A stretch of DNA of 63,812 bases from Pseudohaliea rubra DSM 19751 (GTDB lineage Bacteria; Pseudomonadota; Gammaproteobacteria; Pseudomonadales; Halieaceae). The stretch is taken from contig NZ_KN234758.1 of the NCBI RefSeq assembly GCF_000764025.1, positions 1-63,812 on the forward strand, given 5' to 3'. The notes under the pieces were generated by a model. It saw nothing but the letters and a program-made list of their open reading frames with translations, had not been told where the DNA came from and did no database searches. A program made the position numbers and the translations under genes. This document shows, in pieces, positions 1 to 9,961 of this stretch. Numbering within the stretch: the first letter of the stretch is position 1; every line of letters starts with the position of its first letter.

Positions 1-473
1 CCATTGCCCTGGCGCTGGCCACGGAACGGCCGGGCTGGCAGGTCACCGCGGTGGACCGCGACCCGGCGGCCCTCGCTGTCGCCGGCGACAATGCCCGCCG
101 CCTCGGCTTCGGCGGCATCCGTTTTCTCGCGTCGGACTGGTTCGCCGGTCTCGCGGGCGAGACCTTCGACCTCGTCGTTTCCAACCCCCCGTACCTGGCC
201 AGCGACGACCCGCACCTGGCAGGCCCGGAGCTCGCGCACGAACCGCGGCGAGCGCTCGTAGCCGGCCCCACGGGCCTCGAGGATCTTTCCCGGCTGGCCG
301 CAGCGGCCCCGGTGCAGCTGGCGCCGGGGGGCTGGCTGCTCCTCGAGCACGGCGCTGAGCAGGGCGAGGCAGTGCGCGGGCTGCTCGCTGCCGCGGGCTT
401 CGGCGCCGTGGCCACACACCGGGATCTCGCCGGCCTGGAGCGCGTCAGTGGTGGCCTCTGTCATGCTCAGTGA
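1..473 (+). CDS. prmC: PrmC, release-factor glutamine N5-methyltransferase (3' part only)
   Basis: The reading frame is open from base 3 and ends at TGA 471-473, leaving about 156 C-terminal residues; the N-terminus lies outside the window. PrmC (HemK) methylates the glutamine of the GGQ motif in peptide-chain release factors RF1 and RF2. The visible part is the SAM-dependent Rossmann methyltransferase domain, with an acidic AVDRDPAAL strand-end typical of SAM ribose binding and the diagnostic catalytic NPPY motif (VVSNPPYLA). The next gene starts inside the last codons of this one, so the two are probably co-transcribed. The NPPY motif with this surrounding sequence makes PrmC much more likely than another N5-methyltransferase. 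Confidence 0.93.
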   Translation, partial: IALALATERPGWQVTAVDRDPAALAVAGDNARRLGFGGIRFLASDWFAGLAGETFDLVVSNPPYLASDDPHLAGPELAHEPRRALVAGPTGLEDLSRLAAAAPVQLAPGGWLLLEHGAEQGEAVRGLLAAAGFGAVATHRDLAGLERVSGGLCHAQ

Positions 474-1209
474 CGACGACCTCGAGCGCTACAGCCGGCA
501 GCTGTTGCTGCCCGCCTTTGATCTTGCCGGGCAGGAGGCGCTGGGGCGGGCCCGGGTTCTGATCCTGGGGCTCGGCGGCCTCGGCTCTCCGGCGGCGCTT
601 TACCTCGCGGCGGCGGGTGTGGGCAGCCTCGTACTGGTCGATGGTGATGCGGTGGAGCCGAGCAACCTGCAGCGGCAGCTCGCCCATGGCGAGGCGGACC
701 TAGGCCGCAATAAGGCGCGCTCGGCAGCGGACGCGGTGGCCGCGCTCAATGCGGCGGCCCGGGTGGAGGTGGTGGCTGAACGCGCCGATGAGGCGCGCCT
801 GCAGCAGCTCGCGGGCCGGGTGGACCTGGCCCTCGATGGCAGCGACAACTATCCGGCCCGCTTTGCCCTCAATCGGGCCTGCCTCGCCGCCGGCATCCCC
901 CTGGTCGCGGCGGCGGCGGTGCGCACCGAGGGGCAGCTGGCGACCTTTCACCCCGCCGCCGGCGGCCCCTGCTATCGCTGCCTGGTTCCGGAAGAGGGCG
1001 CCACGAGCGCCCTGTCCTGCAGCGAGAGCGGCGTGCTCGGACCGGTGGTCGGCACGCTCGGCAGCCTCGCCGCCCTCGAAGCCCTCAAGGTGCTCGCTGG
1101 CTACGGCGGCGACCTGCGCGGCGCCGTGCTGACCCTCGACCTCTTCAACTACCAGATCCGACGCCTTGATCTGGCCCCGCGGCCTGATTGTCCGGACTGC
1201 GGTCGCTAG
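463..1209 (+). CDS. moeB: MoeB/ThiF-family E1-like adenylyltransferase
   Basis: This 248-residue E1-like enzyme adenylates the C-terminal glycine of a ubiquitin-like sulfur carrier (MoaD in molybdopterin synthesis, or ThiS). The N-terminus has the family LERYSRQLLLP stretch, followed by the nucleotide-binding GLGGLGSP loop near residues 36-43. A CYRC pair and a terminal CPDC pair form the usual zinc site, and SCSESGVLGP matches the conserved cysteine region. There is no C-terminal rhodanese domain. I chose ATG 463, which overlaps the prmC stop; GTG 448 would add five residues. Its position after prmC is usual for proteobacterial moeB, but sequence alone does not separate MoeB from ThiF activity. 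Confidence 0.85.
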   Translation: MLSDDDLERYSRQLLLPAFDLAGQEALGRARVLILGLGGLGSPAALYLAAAGVGSLVLVDGDAVEPSNLQRQLAHGEADLGRNKARSAADAVAALNAAARVEVVAERADEARLQQLAGRVDLALDGSDNYPARFALNRACLAAGIPLVAAAAVRTEGQLATFHPAAGGPCYRCLVPEEGATSALSCSESGVLGPVVGTLGSLAALEALKVLAGYGGDLRGAVLTLDLFNYQIRRLDLAPRPDCPDCGR

Positions 1210-1234
1210 AACCCGGGGTTTGTCACAGTGCTCC

Positions 1235-1324
1235 GGGGCGGCGTCTGGAGGATGTCTTCAGCCTTGCCCTGTCGAGACGCTTCTCGCTACACGCTCCGTG
1301 AGAAGAGACTCCCGCCCTCACCCC
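1235..1324. repeat. Degenerate copy (A) of the paired-hairpin element
   Basis: The right part, 1299-1324, closely matches the right arm of the first hairpin in the 43.6 kb copy (TGAGAAGAGACTCCCGCC then CTCACCCC). A 26-base stretch at 1235-1260, beginning GGGGCGGCG and ending TCTTCA, sits where the left arm should be but pairs only partly. The interval between them keeps fragments of the shared core (CGCTACACGCTCCG). I read it as a decayed first hairpin. It lies in the 461-base gap between moeB and the DoxX gene, which holds only this remnant and copy B. Confidence 0.6.
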
Positions 1325-1398
1325 GTGGCCGTTCGACGATTTAAAACTTTTGGTTCATTGCGAATTTCCCGGGGCGGGCACGGTAGTCGCCCTGTTCC

Positions 1399-1607
1399 GG
1401 GGTGAGCGCGGGACACTTCTCTCAGTCGCTCCACGATATTCGCTTGGTGAGAGAAGTGTCCCGCGCTCACCCCTGCTCCTCCGCGTACTTCAGACTCGGC
1501 AGGGACCTGGCACGGTAGGGGTGGATGGCGGGGGTATGCCCCCACCAAGCGAATATCGTGGAGCGACTGGGGGCATACCCCCGCCATCCACCCCGGGAAA
1601 TCCGCGA
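1399..1607 (+). repeat. Paired-hairpin element, copy B (best preserved)
   Basis: Hairpin 1 has arms 1399-1424 and 1448-1473, a perfect 26-bp stem, around a 23-nt loop at 1425-1447. Hairpin 2 has arms 1518-1544 and 1568-1594, a perfect 27-bp stem, around a 23-nt loop at 1545-1567. Loop 2 is the exact reverse complement of loop 1. The spacer 1474-1517 contains GCGTACTTC and ends GGTA. A flank reading GGAAATCCGCGA follows at 1596-1607, as in copies C and E. A near-inverted copy of this flank and the bases beyond it (TGAACCAAA) occurs on the left at about 1343-1374. No ORF or transposase is present. Confidence 0.9.
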
Positions 1608-1670
1608 TGAACCAAACTTTTCAGCCCGGGGACGGTCATAGCTGGCAACGCCAGGGACGAACGACTCGCC

Positions 1671-2297
1671 ATGCAGCGCCTCGCCAACCGCTACTACCGG
1701 TTCCGGGACACGATCGCCGGCCCCCTGCGCCTGCTCGACGGGCTGCCGCCCCTGGCTCTGCGCCTGTACCTGGCGCCGATTCTCTGGATGGCCGGCACGC
1801 AGAAGCTCGCGGCCATGGACAGCACCATCGAATGGTTCGGCAACGGCGACTGGGGCCTGGGCCTGCCCTGGCCGGCGCTGCTGGCGCCGCTTGCGGCCTG
1901 GACCGAAGCCATCGGCGCACTGCTTCTGCTGCTGGGTCTGGCCACCCGCTGGATCGCGCTGCCGCTGTGCTTCATCATGATCTGCGCCGCTCTGACCGTG
2001 CACTGGGATAACGGCTGGGCGGCCGTCGCCGACAGCGGCGATCCGGCCATCGCCCAGCGCCTCGGTGTCGCCCGGGAGCTGCTCGTCGAGCACGGCAACT
2101 ACCCCTGGTTGACGGAGCACGGTCCGCTGGTGATCCTCAACAACGGTATCGAGTTCGCTGTCACCTACGCGCTAATGCTGCTCGCGCTCCTGGTCACCGG
2201 CGGCGGCCGCTTCACCAGCATCGACGATACCCTCGCCCGCCTCTATCCCCGAGGCCGCCGGGCCGCCGCGCGCGGGTGGCGCAGCCCGGGCGACTAA
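1671..2297 (+). CDS. DoxX-family membrane protein (HvfX-like)
   Basis: The product is 208 residues with about four predicted membrane segments, in the DoxX/SURF4-like family. An early LYLAPILWMAGTQKL segment precedes the helices LLAPLAAWTEAIGALLLL, IALPLCFIMICAAL and FAVTYALMLLALLV. The C-terminal stretch with HGNYPWLTEHGPLVILNNGIE resembles HvfX proteins encoded beside copper-related RiPP clusters, but no hvfA, hvfB or hvfC neighbour is visible here. No reaction can be assigned; distant DoxX proteins are linked to respiratory or redox membrane complexes. ATG 1671 is used. The gene stands alone between the repeat-filled gap and rhlB. Confidence 0.75.
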   Translation: MQRLANRYYRFRDTIAGPLRLLDGLPPLALRLYLAPILWMAGTQKLAAMDSTIEWFGNGDWGLGLPWPALLAPLAAWTEAIGALLLLLGLATRWIALPLCFIMICAALTVHWDNGWAAVADSGDPAIAQRLGVARELLVEHGNYPWLTEHGPLVILNNGIEFAVTYALMLLALLVTGGGRFTSIDDTLARLYPRGRRAAARGWRSPGD

Positions 2298-2339
2298 GTG
2301 CTAAACTTCGCTCCGATTTTTCAGTAATGCAGGTGTACC

Positions 2340-3590
2340 TTGAGCAAGCATTCCGCCGGCCGGCGCGAGAGCAACACGGCGCCGGCCACCCACGAGTGGT
2401 CCATTGATGATTTTCCGGTACCGCCTGAAGAGGGTAAAACCCGCTTCCATGACCTCGGCCTGCGCGACGAGCTGATGCACGGCATCGCGGACCTCGGCTT
2501 CCGCTACTGCTCGCCGATCCAGGGTCAGGTGCTGCCCTTTACGCTGCGCGGCCACGACGCTATCGGCAAGGCGCAGACCGGTACCGGCAAAACCGCGGCC
2601 TTTCTTATCACTATTTTCAACGACCTGCTCAACAACCCGGTAGACAACGAACGCTTCCTCGGTGAGCCGCGGGCCGTGGTCATCGCGCCGACCCGGGAGC
2701 TGGTCATGCAGATCGCTGCCGATGCCGAGGAGCTGGGCCGCCATACGGGGCTCAACACCGTGACGCTCATCGGCGGTATGGACTACCAGAAGCAGCTGAA
2801 CCAGGTGAACCGGCGCATCGTCGATCTCGTCGTTGCGACCCCCGGACGCCTGATCGACTTCATGACCCGCCGCGACCTGTTCCTGGATCACGTCGAAGTG
2901 CTGGTGCTGGACGAAGCAGACCGGATGCTCGACATGGGGTTCATTCCCCAGGTAAAGCGCATCGTGCGCGCCACGCCGCAGAAGGAATACCGGCAGACGC
3001 TGCTGTTTTCCGCCACCTTCACGCCGGACATTATCAACCTGGCAGCGCAGTGGACGAGAGACCCGGTCAAGGTTGAGATCGAGCCCGAGAGCGTAGCCAC
3101 CGACAGCGTCGACCAGAAGATTTACCTGGCCAGCAGCGAAGAGCGCTTCCGCATTCTCCTCAACCTGCTCCGCGGTCCGGACGCAGACAGCGTCATTGTC
3201 TTTGCCAACCGCCGCGACCAAGTCCGGCGCCTGCACGAGCGTTTGCGCAAGGCCGGCGTGCGCGCCGGCATCCTGTCCGGGGAGATCTCCCAGGACAAGC
3301 GCACCAAGACCCTCGAGCGCTTCAAGAGCGGCGACCTGACAGTGCTCGTGGCAACGGATGTCGCCGGGCGCGGGATTCATGTCGAGGGCGTGAGCCACGT
3401 GGTGAATTACAACCTCCCGGAGGATCCGGAAGATTACGTGCACCGCATCGGCCGCACCGGGCGCGCCGGCGCTACCGGCGTGTCTATCAGCTTTGCCAGC
3501 GAGGACGACGCCTTCCTGCTGCCGGATCTTGAGGCGCTCCTCGGCGAGCCCCTGTCGTGCACGCACCCCCCGCAGGAATTACTGGCCTAG
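2340..3590 (+). CDS. rhlB: ATP-dependent RNA helicase RhlB (DEAD box)
   Basis: This 416-residue DEAD-box helicase unwinds structured RNA, in many gammaproteobacteria as part of the RNase E degradosome. Motifs run in family order: a Q-motif region (FHDLGL...PIQ), Walker A AQTGTGKT at residues 78-85, [18 protein letters not shown] at 191-194, [21 protein letters not shown] and [10 protein letters not shown]. The first 25 or so residues are a polar extension. The TTG start at 2340 leads into the polar extension before the helicase core; no upstream alternative is better. The stop codon shares bases with the stop of the convergent cysZ gene. Confidence 0.93.
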   Translation: MSKHSAGRRESNTAPATHEWSIDDFPVPPEEGKTRFHDLGLRDELMHGIADLGFRYCSPIQGQVLPFTLRGHDAIGKAQTGTGKTAAFLITIFNDLLNNPVDNERFLGEPRAVVIAPTRELVMQIAADAEELGRHTGLNTVTLIGGMDYQKQLNQVNRRIVDLVVATPGRLIDFMTRRDLFLDHVEVLVLDEADRMLDMGFIPQVKRIVRATPQKEYRQTLLFSATFTPDIINLAAQWTRDPVKVEIEPESVATDSVDQKIYLASSEERFRILLNLLRGPDADSVIVFANRRDQVRRLHERLRKAGVRAGILSGEISQDKRTKTLERFKSGDLTVLVATDVAGRGIHVEGVSHVVNYNLPEDPEDYVHRIGRTGRAGATGVSISFASEDDAFLLPDLEALLGEPLSCTHPPQELLA

Positions 3591-4342
3591 CCCCCTTCTG
3601 CGGCGGCGTGGGTCCCCGCCGCCTCCTCCACCCAGAACAGCGTAGCGCCGGCGACCGCCGCCGGCATGACCACGAAGTTCACCAGGGGTATTCCCGTACC
3701 CAGGGCCACGAGCCCGCCGAAGCCGAGGCTCGATAGTCGTCGTTCTGCGCAGGCCTTGCGCACAGCGGCGAAAGAGAGCTTGTGGTTGTCCATGGGATAG
3801 TCGAGGAATTCCAAGCTGAACATCCAGGCGCCGAAGGCGAACCAGAGCACTGGTGACAGTGCGTTGAGGCCGGGGATGACGGTGAGCAGCAGCACGAGCA
3901 GCGCCATGGGGACGAAATAGAGCAGCTTGGCCAGCTCGCGGATGATCCCCCGGGGCACGCCGGCAAAAGCCGCCCCCAGCCCCTCGAGGCCGGCAACCTC
4001 ACGCCCCGTGAGCATTTCTTCGACCTTTTCGGCAAGCAGGTTGTTGAACGGTGAGGCGATGACGATGGCCACCGCGGTGAACAGGTAGCCGGTGGTGAGC
4101 GTTACCAGCAGCCCGACCAGGGGCCAGAGCAGCCACTCAAGGAAGCCGAGCCAGGCCGGGACTCCGGCCATGATGGCGTCCAGCCAGCCCGACAGCCAGC
4201 TAACGCCCCACCAGATCACCGCTGAGAAGATCACGATGTTCACGGTCAGTGGCACGACCACAAACAATCGCAGGGTGGGCCGGGTCAGCAGGCTGGCACC
4301 GCGTACCAGGTAGCCGGCGCCTTTCAGGGCGTTACCACGCAT
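3587..4342 (-). CDS. cysZ: CysZ, sulfate uptake membrane protein
   Basis: CysZ is an inner-membrane protein that mediates high-affinity sulfate uptake for cysteine synthesis. The 251-residue product has the family pattern: an N-terminal [15 protein letters not shown] stretch, several hydrophobic segments, [16 protein letters not shown] in the middle, and the hallmark [13 protein letters not shown] segment followed by [23 protein letters not shown] at 4342 gives a product of normal length; an in-frame upstream GTG would add 20 residues without family similarity. The 3' end overlaps the rhlB stop in convergent orientation. No other sulfur-assimilation gene is nearby. Confidence 0.88.
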   Translation of the reverse strand: MRGNALKGAGYLVRGASLLTRPTLRLFVVVPLTVNIVIFSAVIWWGVSWLSGWLDAIMAGVPAWLGFLEWLLWPLVGLLVTLTTGYLFTAVAIVIASPFNNLLAEKVEEMLTGREVAGLEGLGAAFAGVPRGIIRELAKLLYFVPMALLVLLLTVIPGLNALSPVLWFAFGAWMFSLEFLDYPMDNHKLSFAAVRKACAERRLSSLGFGGLVALGTGIPLVNFVVMPAAVAGATLFWVEEAAGTHAAAEGG

Positions 4343-4404
4343 GCACGGGACACCATCAGCGGGGGATACCGATGGTAGCAGAGGCTGCGCGTCGCCGGTC
4401 ACCT

Positions 4405-4432
4405 TGGGGGACGTGCTCTCGCGGTTATAATG
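4405..4432 (+). promoter_or_regulatory. Candidate sigma-70 promoter for the Smr gene
   Basis: A consensus TATAAT lies at 4427-4432. TTGGGG at 4405-4410, 16 bases upstream, is a weak -35. The pair sits 33 bases ahead of the ATG at 4466, between the divergent cysZ and Smr genes. The perfect -10 hexamer is notable in such GC-rich DNA. Confidence 0.5.
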
Positions 4433-4465
4433 GCCGGCTCATTTCACACGCCAGCGGGGGCCGCT

Positions 4466-5062
4466 ATGCACGACGATGACGAGCTGTTCTGGCAGGAAAT
4501 GGCAGACGTGGCGCCGCTGCGCCGCGAGCGGCGCGTGCGGCGGGGCGATGGCGGGGCCGACGCCGCAACGCTGGCGGCACGGCGCAGCGCGGCGGTGACG
4601 GCCCCGGGCCGGGACCGGAATCCTCTGCGCGAGGACGGCATCGAGGCCAAAGATCCCTGGTATGTGCTTGCCTTCAAGCGGCCGGGTATCCAGAACGGCG
4701 TCTATCGCAAGCTCAAGCAGGGCCGCTACCCCGCGGATGCGCGCCTCGACCTGCACCGCATGACCGTGCGCGAAGCCCGAGGCGAGCTTTTCGCTTTTGT
4801 GGAGGATTGCCTGGAACTGGGCCTGCGCAGTGTCCTTCTGGTGCATGGCAAGGGCGAGCGCAAGCCGAAGGACGAGCGTCTGTCAGTGCTCAAGGGCGCT
4901 GTCGACCAGTGGCTCCGGGAGCTCGAGGCGGTGCAGGCTTTCCACAGCGCTCAGCCGCAGCACGGCGGCACCGGTGCGGTCTACGTGCTGCTGCGTAAGA
5001 GCGAGGCGAAGAAGCAGGAGAACAGAGAGCGTTTCCTCCGCGGGCGGGTTCCGGTGGAGTGA
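4466..5062 (+). CDS. Smr-domain protein
   Basis: This 198-residue protein has a charged N-terminal half (DDDELFWQEM...) and a C-terminal Smr domain. The domain shows LDLHRMTVREAR near residues 93-104, and SVLLVHGKGERKPKDER, matching the DLHG and HGxG signatures. Smr domains act as DNA or RNA endonucleases or nucleic-acid binders; stand-alone forms such as SmrA and SmrB exist, SmrB cleaving mRNA at collided ribosomes. The exact subtype is not resolved here. ATG 4466 was preferred over the earlier in-frame ATG at 4430, which overlaps the promoter. The stop is five bases from the convergent small gene. Confidence 0.82.
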   Translation: MHDDDELFWQEMADVAPLRRERRVRRGDGGADAATLAARRSAAVTAPGRDRNPLREDGIEAKDPWYVLAFKRPGIQNGVYRKLKQGRYPADARLDLHRMTVREARGELFAFVEDCLELGLRSVLLVHGKGERKPKDERLSVLKGAVDQWLRELEAVQAFHSAQPQHGGTGAVYVLLRKSEAKKQENRERFLRGRVPVE

Positions 5063-5066
5063 GCCT

Positions 5067-5378
5067 TCATGCTGTAGCCGTACGCCCGCTGCCGGCGCCG
5101 GCAGCGCGCAGGGCCTCGGCATAGGGGCCGCCGAGACGGTGGCCCGCGACGATGTCCAGCACTGTCTCGCCAGCGCCATTGCGGGCGTCCATGTCCCGGC
5201 CCTCCGCCGCGAAGAACACCAGGAAGCGGGAGAAATCCTCGGCACGCATGCCCTGGTAGGCGCGCAGCAGTATATGGAAGTCGTCCGGAGTGCCGTCGTG
5301 GGCGCGGTAGGCGAGGAAGCTTTTTACCCGCGCATCGTCCCACTGCTCGTCGATGACCTTGCTCTTGTCCTTGCGCAT
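5067..5378 (-). CDS. Small conserved protein (PA4642-like)
   Basis: The product is 103 residues beginning MRKDKSKVIDEQWDD. It contains FLAYRAHDGTPDDFHILLRAYQGMRAEDFSRFLVFF, then an ankyrin-like segment (GRDMDARNGAGETVLDIVAGH). No signal peptide or membrane segment is seen. It resembles a short conserved gammaproteobacterial family of unknown function, known from PA4642 of Pseudomonas; I recognise it by pattern, not by a search. It lies seven bases downstream of gatB on the same strand and may be the last cistron of the gatCAB transcript. Confidence 0.6.
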   Translation of the reverse strand: MRKDKSKVIDEQWDDARVKSFLAYRAHDGTPDDFHILLRAYQGMRAEDFSRFLVFFAAEGRDMDARNGAGETVLDIVAGHRLGGPYAEALRAAGAGSGRTATA

Positions 5379-5385
5379 GCTGTCC

Positions 5386-6831
5386 TCAGTCCGGCAGTTT
5401 TTCCGCCAGCAGCTGATTGACCAGCGCCGGGTTGGCCTGGCCCTTCGAGGTCTTCATCACCTGGCCGACGAAGTAGCCGATGAGTTTCTTGCGTTTCTGG
5501 TCGTCCGCCGCGGCGTACTGCGCTACCTGCTCCGGATTGCCGGCAAGGGCTGCATCGACCATGGCGGCAATGGCGCCGCTGTCAGAGACCTGTCTGAGGC
5601 CCCGGGCTTCGATGATGCTATCGGCATCGCCCTCGCCCTGCCACATGGCCTCGAAGATCTGCTTGGCGATCTTGCCCGAGATGGTCTCGTCCAGAATCCG
5701 CGCCAGCAGGCCGCCAAGGGCGTCCGGCGCCAGGGGGCAGTCGCCGATGGTGAGCCCCTCGCGGTTGAGTTGGCCAAGCAGCTCTACCTGTACCCAGTTC
5801 GCGGCCAGTTTGGCATCACTGCAGGTGCCGGCCACAGCCTCGAAGTAGTCGGCCAGGGCGCGGCTGTCGGCCAGCACGCCGGCGTCGTAGGCGGAGAGAC
5901 CGTACTGGTCCTGGAAGCGCTGCCGCTTGGCCGTCGGCAGCTCCGGCAGGGTGGCGCGCAGCTCCTCGATGAGGGATTCCTCGAGCACCACGGGCAGCAG
6001 GTCCGGCTCGGGGAAATAGCGGTAGTCGGTCGCCACTTCCTTGCTGCGCATGGGGCGCGTCTCGTCGCGCTCGGCGTCGTAGAGGCGGGTTTCCTGCACT
6101 ACGCTGCCACCGCTGTCGAGGAGCTCCGCCTGGCGTTCGATCTCGTGCGCGATGGCTTTCTCGACGAAGCGGAAGGAGTTGACGTTCTTGATCTCTGCGC
6201 GGGTGCCGAGGGTGTCGCTGCCGGCCGGCCGCAGGGAGATGTTGATATCGCAGCGCATGGAACCCTCGGCCATATTGCCGTCGGAGATGCCGAGGTACAG
6301 CACCAGGCTGTGCAGGGCCTTCAGGTAGGCCACGGCCTCCTCGGCGCTGGCGAGCTCGGGCTCGGTGACAATCTCCAGCAGCGGCGTCCCGGCGCGGTTC
6401 AGGTCGATGCCGGTCTGGCCGTGATAGTCCTCGTGCAGGGACTTGCCGGCGTCCTCTTCGAGGTGCGCCCGGGTAATGCCGACAGTTTTGCTGGTGCCGT
6501 CGCCGAGGACGATTTCGAACTGGCCGCGGCCGACGATGGGCTCGGCGAACTGGCTGATCTGATAGCCCTTGGGCAGGTCCGGGTAGAAGTAGTTCTTGCG
6601 GTCAAAGACCGAGCGGCGGCCGATCTCGGCGTCGATGCCGAGGCCGAAGAGCACGGCGTAGCGCACGGCCTGCTCATTGAGCACCGGCAGCATGCCGGGC
6701 ATGGCCAGGTCCACGGCGCTGGCCTGGGTGTTCGGCGCGGCGCCGAAGGTCGTGGCGCTGCCGGAGAAGATCTTCGAGCGGGTGGCCAGCTGCAGGTGGA
6801 CCTCCAGGCCGATGACCGGTTCCCAGTTCAT
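5386..6831 (-). CDS. gatB: Aspartyl/glutamyl-tRNA amidotransferase subunit B
   Basis: GatB phosphorylates and positions the misacylated Glu-tRNA(Gln) or Asp-tRNA(Asn), which is then amidated with ammonia from GatA. The 481-residue product starts with the diagnostic [13 protein letters not shown] and contains [36 protein letters not shown] and the C-terminal YqeY/tail domain ending in [20 protein letters not shown]. Length is normal for the family. The ATG start overlaps the gatA stop, indicating translational coupling. Presence of gatCAB implies that glutaminyl- or asparaginyl-tRNA is at least partly made by the indirect route here. Confidence 0.96.
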   Translation of the reverse strand: MNWEPVIGLEVHLQLATRSKIFSGSATTFGAAPNTQASAVDLAMPGMLPVLNEQAVRYAVLFGLGIDAEIGRRSVFDRKNYFYPDLPKGYQISQFAEPIVGRGQFEIVLGDGTSKTVGITRAHLEEDAGKSLHEDYHGQTGIDLNRAGTPLLEIVTEPELASAEEAVAYLKALHSLVLYLGISDGNMAEGSMRCDINISLRPAGSDTLGTRAEIKNVNSFRFVEKAIAHEIERQAELLDSGGSVVQETRLYDAERDETRPMRSKEVATDYRYFPEPDLLPVVLEESLIEELRATLPELPTAKRQRFQDQYGLSAYDAGVLADSRALADYFEAVAGTCSDAKLAANWVQVELLGQLNREGLTIGDCPLAPDALGGLLARILDETISGKIAKQIFEAMWQGEGDADSIIEARGLRQVSDSGAIAAMVDAALAGNPEQVAQYAAADDQKRKKLIGYFVGQVMKTSKGQANPALVNQLLAEKLPD

Positions 6832-8300
6832 GCGGCACCTCCCGGGGGCGGCGGCGCCTGCAGGTGCCAGTCGGTGTCCTGCTGATAGCGGTGCGCCAGG
6901 GCGAGCAGGCGTGCCTCGTCGAAGTGCTGTCCGATGAGCTGCAGGCCCACCGGCAGCCCGCCGAGGGGCTCCACGGGCAGGCTCAGCGCCGGCAGGCCGG
7001 CGAGGTTCACTCCCAGCGTGTAGCTGTCTTCCTGATACATGGTCACCGGATCGTCGATTTTCTCCCCGAGGCGGAAAGCGGTCCCCGGCGCCGTCGGGCC
7101 GGCGATCACATCGACGCCGGTGAAGGCGTCGAGGTAGTCCTGCCGGATCAGGCGCCGGGTCTGCTGCGCTTTCTTGTAATAGGCGTCGTAGTAGCCCGCC
7201 GAGAGGGCATAGGTGCCGATGAGGATGCGGCGCTGTACTTCGGCACCGAAGCCCTCCTCGCGGCTGCGGGTGTACAGGTCCTCGAGGTCCAGGGGGGCCT
7301 TGCAGCGGTGCCCGTAGCGCACGCCGTCGTAGCGGGCGAGGTTCGTGGACGCTTCCGCCGGGGCGATAAGGTAGTAGGCCGGGATGCTCAGGTGGTTGTG
7401 CGGCAGGTCGATGTCCACCAGCCGCGCGCCGCGTGCTTCCAGTTCGCCGAGCGCCGCGCGCAACCGGTCGCCGACGGCACTGTCGAGGGAGGCGTCGAAC
7501 CAGCGCCGGGGCAGGCCGATGCGCAGGCCGTCGAGTGCCATGGTCAGCCCGCTCCGGTAGTCGGGCACCGGCTCCCGGGCGGAGGTGGAGTCGGCCGGGT
7601 CGTGACCGGCCATGGTGCCGAGGAGCAGGGCGCAGTCCTCAGCGCTGCGGGCCATCACACCGCCCTGATCGAGGCTGGAAGCAAAGGCGATCATGCCCAG
7701 GCGCGATACGCGGCCGTAGGTCGGTTTGATGCCGGTGATCCCGCAGAGGGCCGCGGGCTGGCGGATGGAGCCGCCGGTGTCTGTGCCCGTGGCCGCCGGG
7801 ACCAGGCCCGCGGCGACAGCCGCCGCGGAACCGCCGGAGGAGCCCCCCGGCACCCGGTCGCCGTCCCAGGGATTGCGGCAGGGGCCGTAGTAGCTGGTCT
7901 CGTTGGATGAGCCCATGGCGAACTCATCCATGTTGGTCTTGCCGACGGTCACGGCGCCGGCGGTGGCGAGGCGCTGCACCGCGGTGGCGCTGTAGGGCGG
8001 CACAAAGGTGTCGAGCATGCGTGAGGCGCAGCTGGTCCGCAGGCCCTCAGTGCAGAAGATATCCTTGTGGGCGAGGGGCAGCCCCGCCAGGGGGCCGGCG
8101 CGGCCTGCGGCGCGATCGGCGTCGGCGGCGCGGGCCGCAGCGAGGGCGCCCTCTGCGTCTACGGTAATAAAGCTGTTGAGCGCGCCGTCGACGGCGCCGA
8201 TCCGGTCGAGGCAGTCGCGGATGAGCTCCTCGGCGGAGCAGCGCCCCTGATCCAGGGCTTCGAGCAGGCTGCTGGCGGTCACTGGCGTTTCGCTGGCCAC
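6828..8300 (-). CDS. gatA: Aspartyl/glutamyl-tRNA amidotransferase subunit A
   Basis: GatA is the amidase-signature glutaminase of the GatCAB complex; it releases ammonia that is channelled to GatB. The 490-residue protein has the catalytic lysine in PLAHKDIF, the serine pair in the signature [13 protein letters not shown], and [14 protein letters not shown], together forming the Ser-cisSer-Lys triad. [19 protein letters not shown] follows as in characterised GatA. The start is GTG at 8300. It lies three bases after gatC and overlaps gatB, giving the order gatC-gatA-gatB. Confidence 0.96.
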   Translation of the reverse strand: MASETPVTASSLLEALDQGRCSAEELIRDCLDRIGAVDGALNSFITVDAEGALAAARAADADRAAGRAGPLAGLPLAHKDIFCTEGLRTSCASRMLDTFVPPYSATAVQRLATAGAVTVGKTNMDEFAMGSSNETSYYGPCRNPWDGDRVPGGSSGGSAAAVAAGLVPAATGTDTGGSIRQPAALCGITGIKPTYGRVSRLGMIAFASSLDQGGVMARSAEDCALLLGTMAGHDPADSTSAREPVPDYRSGLTMALDGLRIGLPRRWFDASLDSAVGDRLRAALGELEARGARLVDIDLPHNHLSIPAYYLIAPAEASTNLARYDGVRYGHRCKAPLDLEDLYTRSREEGFGAEVQRRILIGTYALSAGYYDAYYKKAQQTRRLIRQDYLDAFTGVDVIAGPTAPGTAFRLGEKIDDPVTMYQEDSYTLGVNLAGLPALSLPVEPLGGLPVGLQLIGQHFDEARLLALAHRYQQDTDWHLQAPPPPGGAA

Positions 8301-8303
8301 GGC

Positions 8304-9884
<1,581 letters not shown>

Positions 9885-9961
9885 GACGCCGGTGCCCCGT
9901 TGGCCGCCGGCCACCGGGAACTGACATCAGGCCGCTATTCGTCAAAGAATCGCACCTCGGG

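Noticed and set aside
1399-1607. Copies considered as REP/BIME sequences or an insertion sequence.
   Set aside because: Stems of 26-27 bp with a conserved 23-nt loop do not match REP geometry, and no RAYT or transposase ORF is in or near any copy. A non-autonomous element remains possible, so this stays a finding rather than a mobile_element call.
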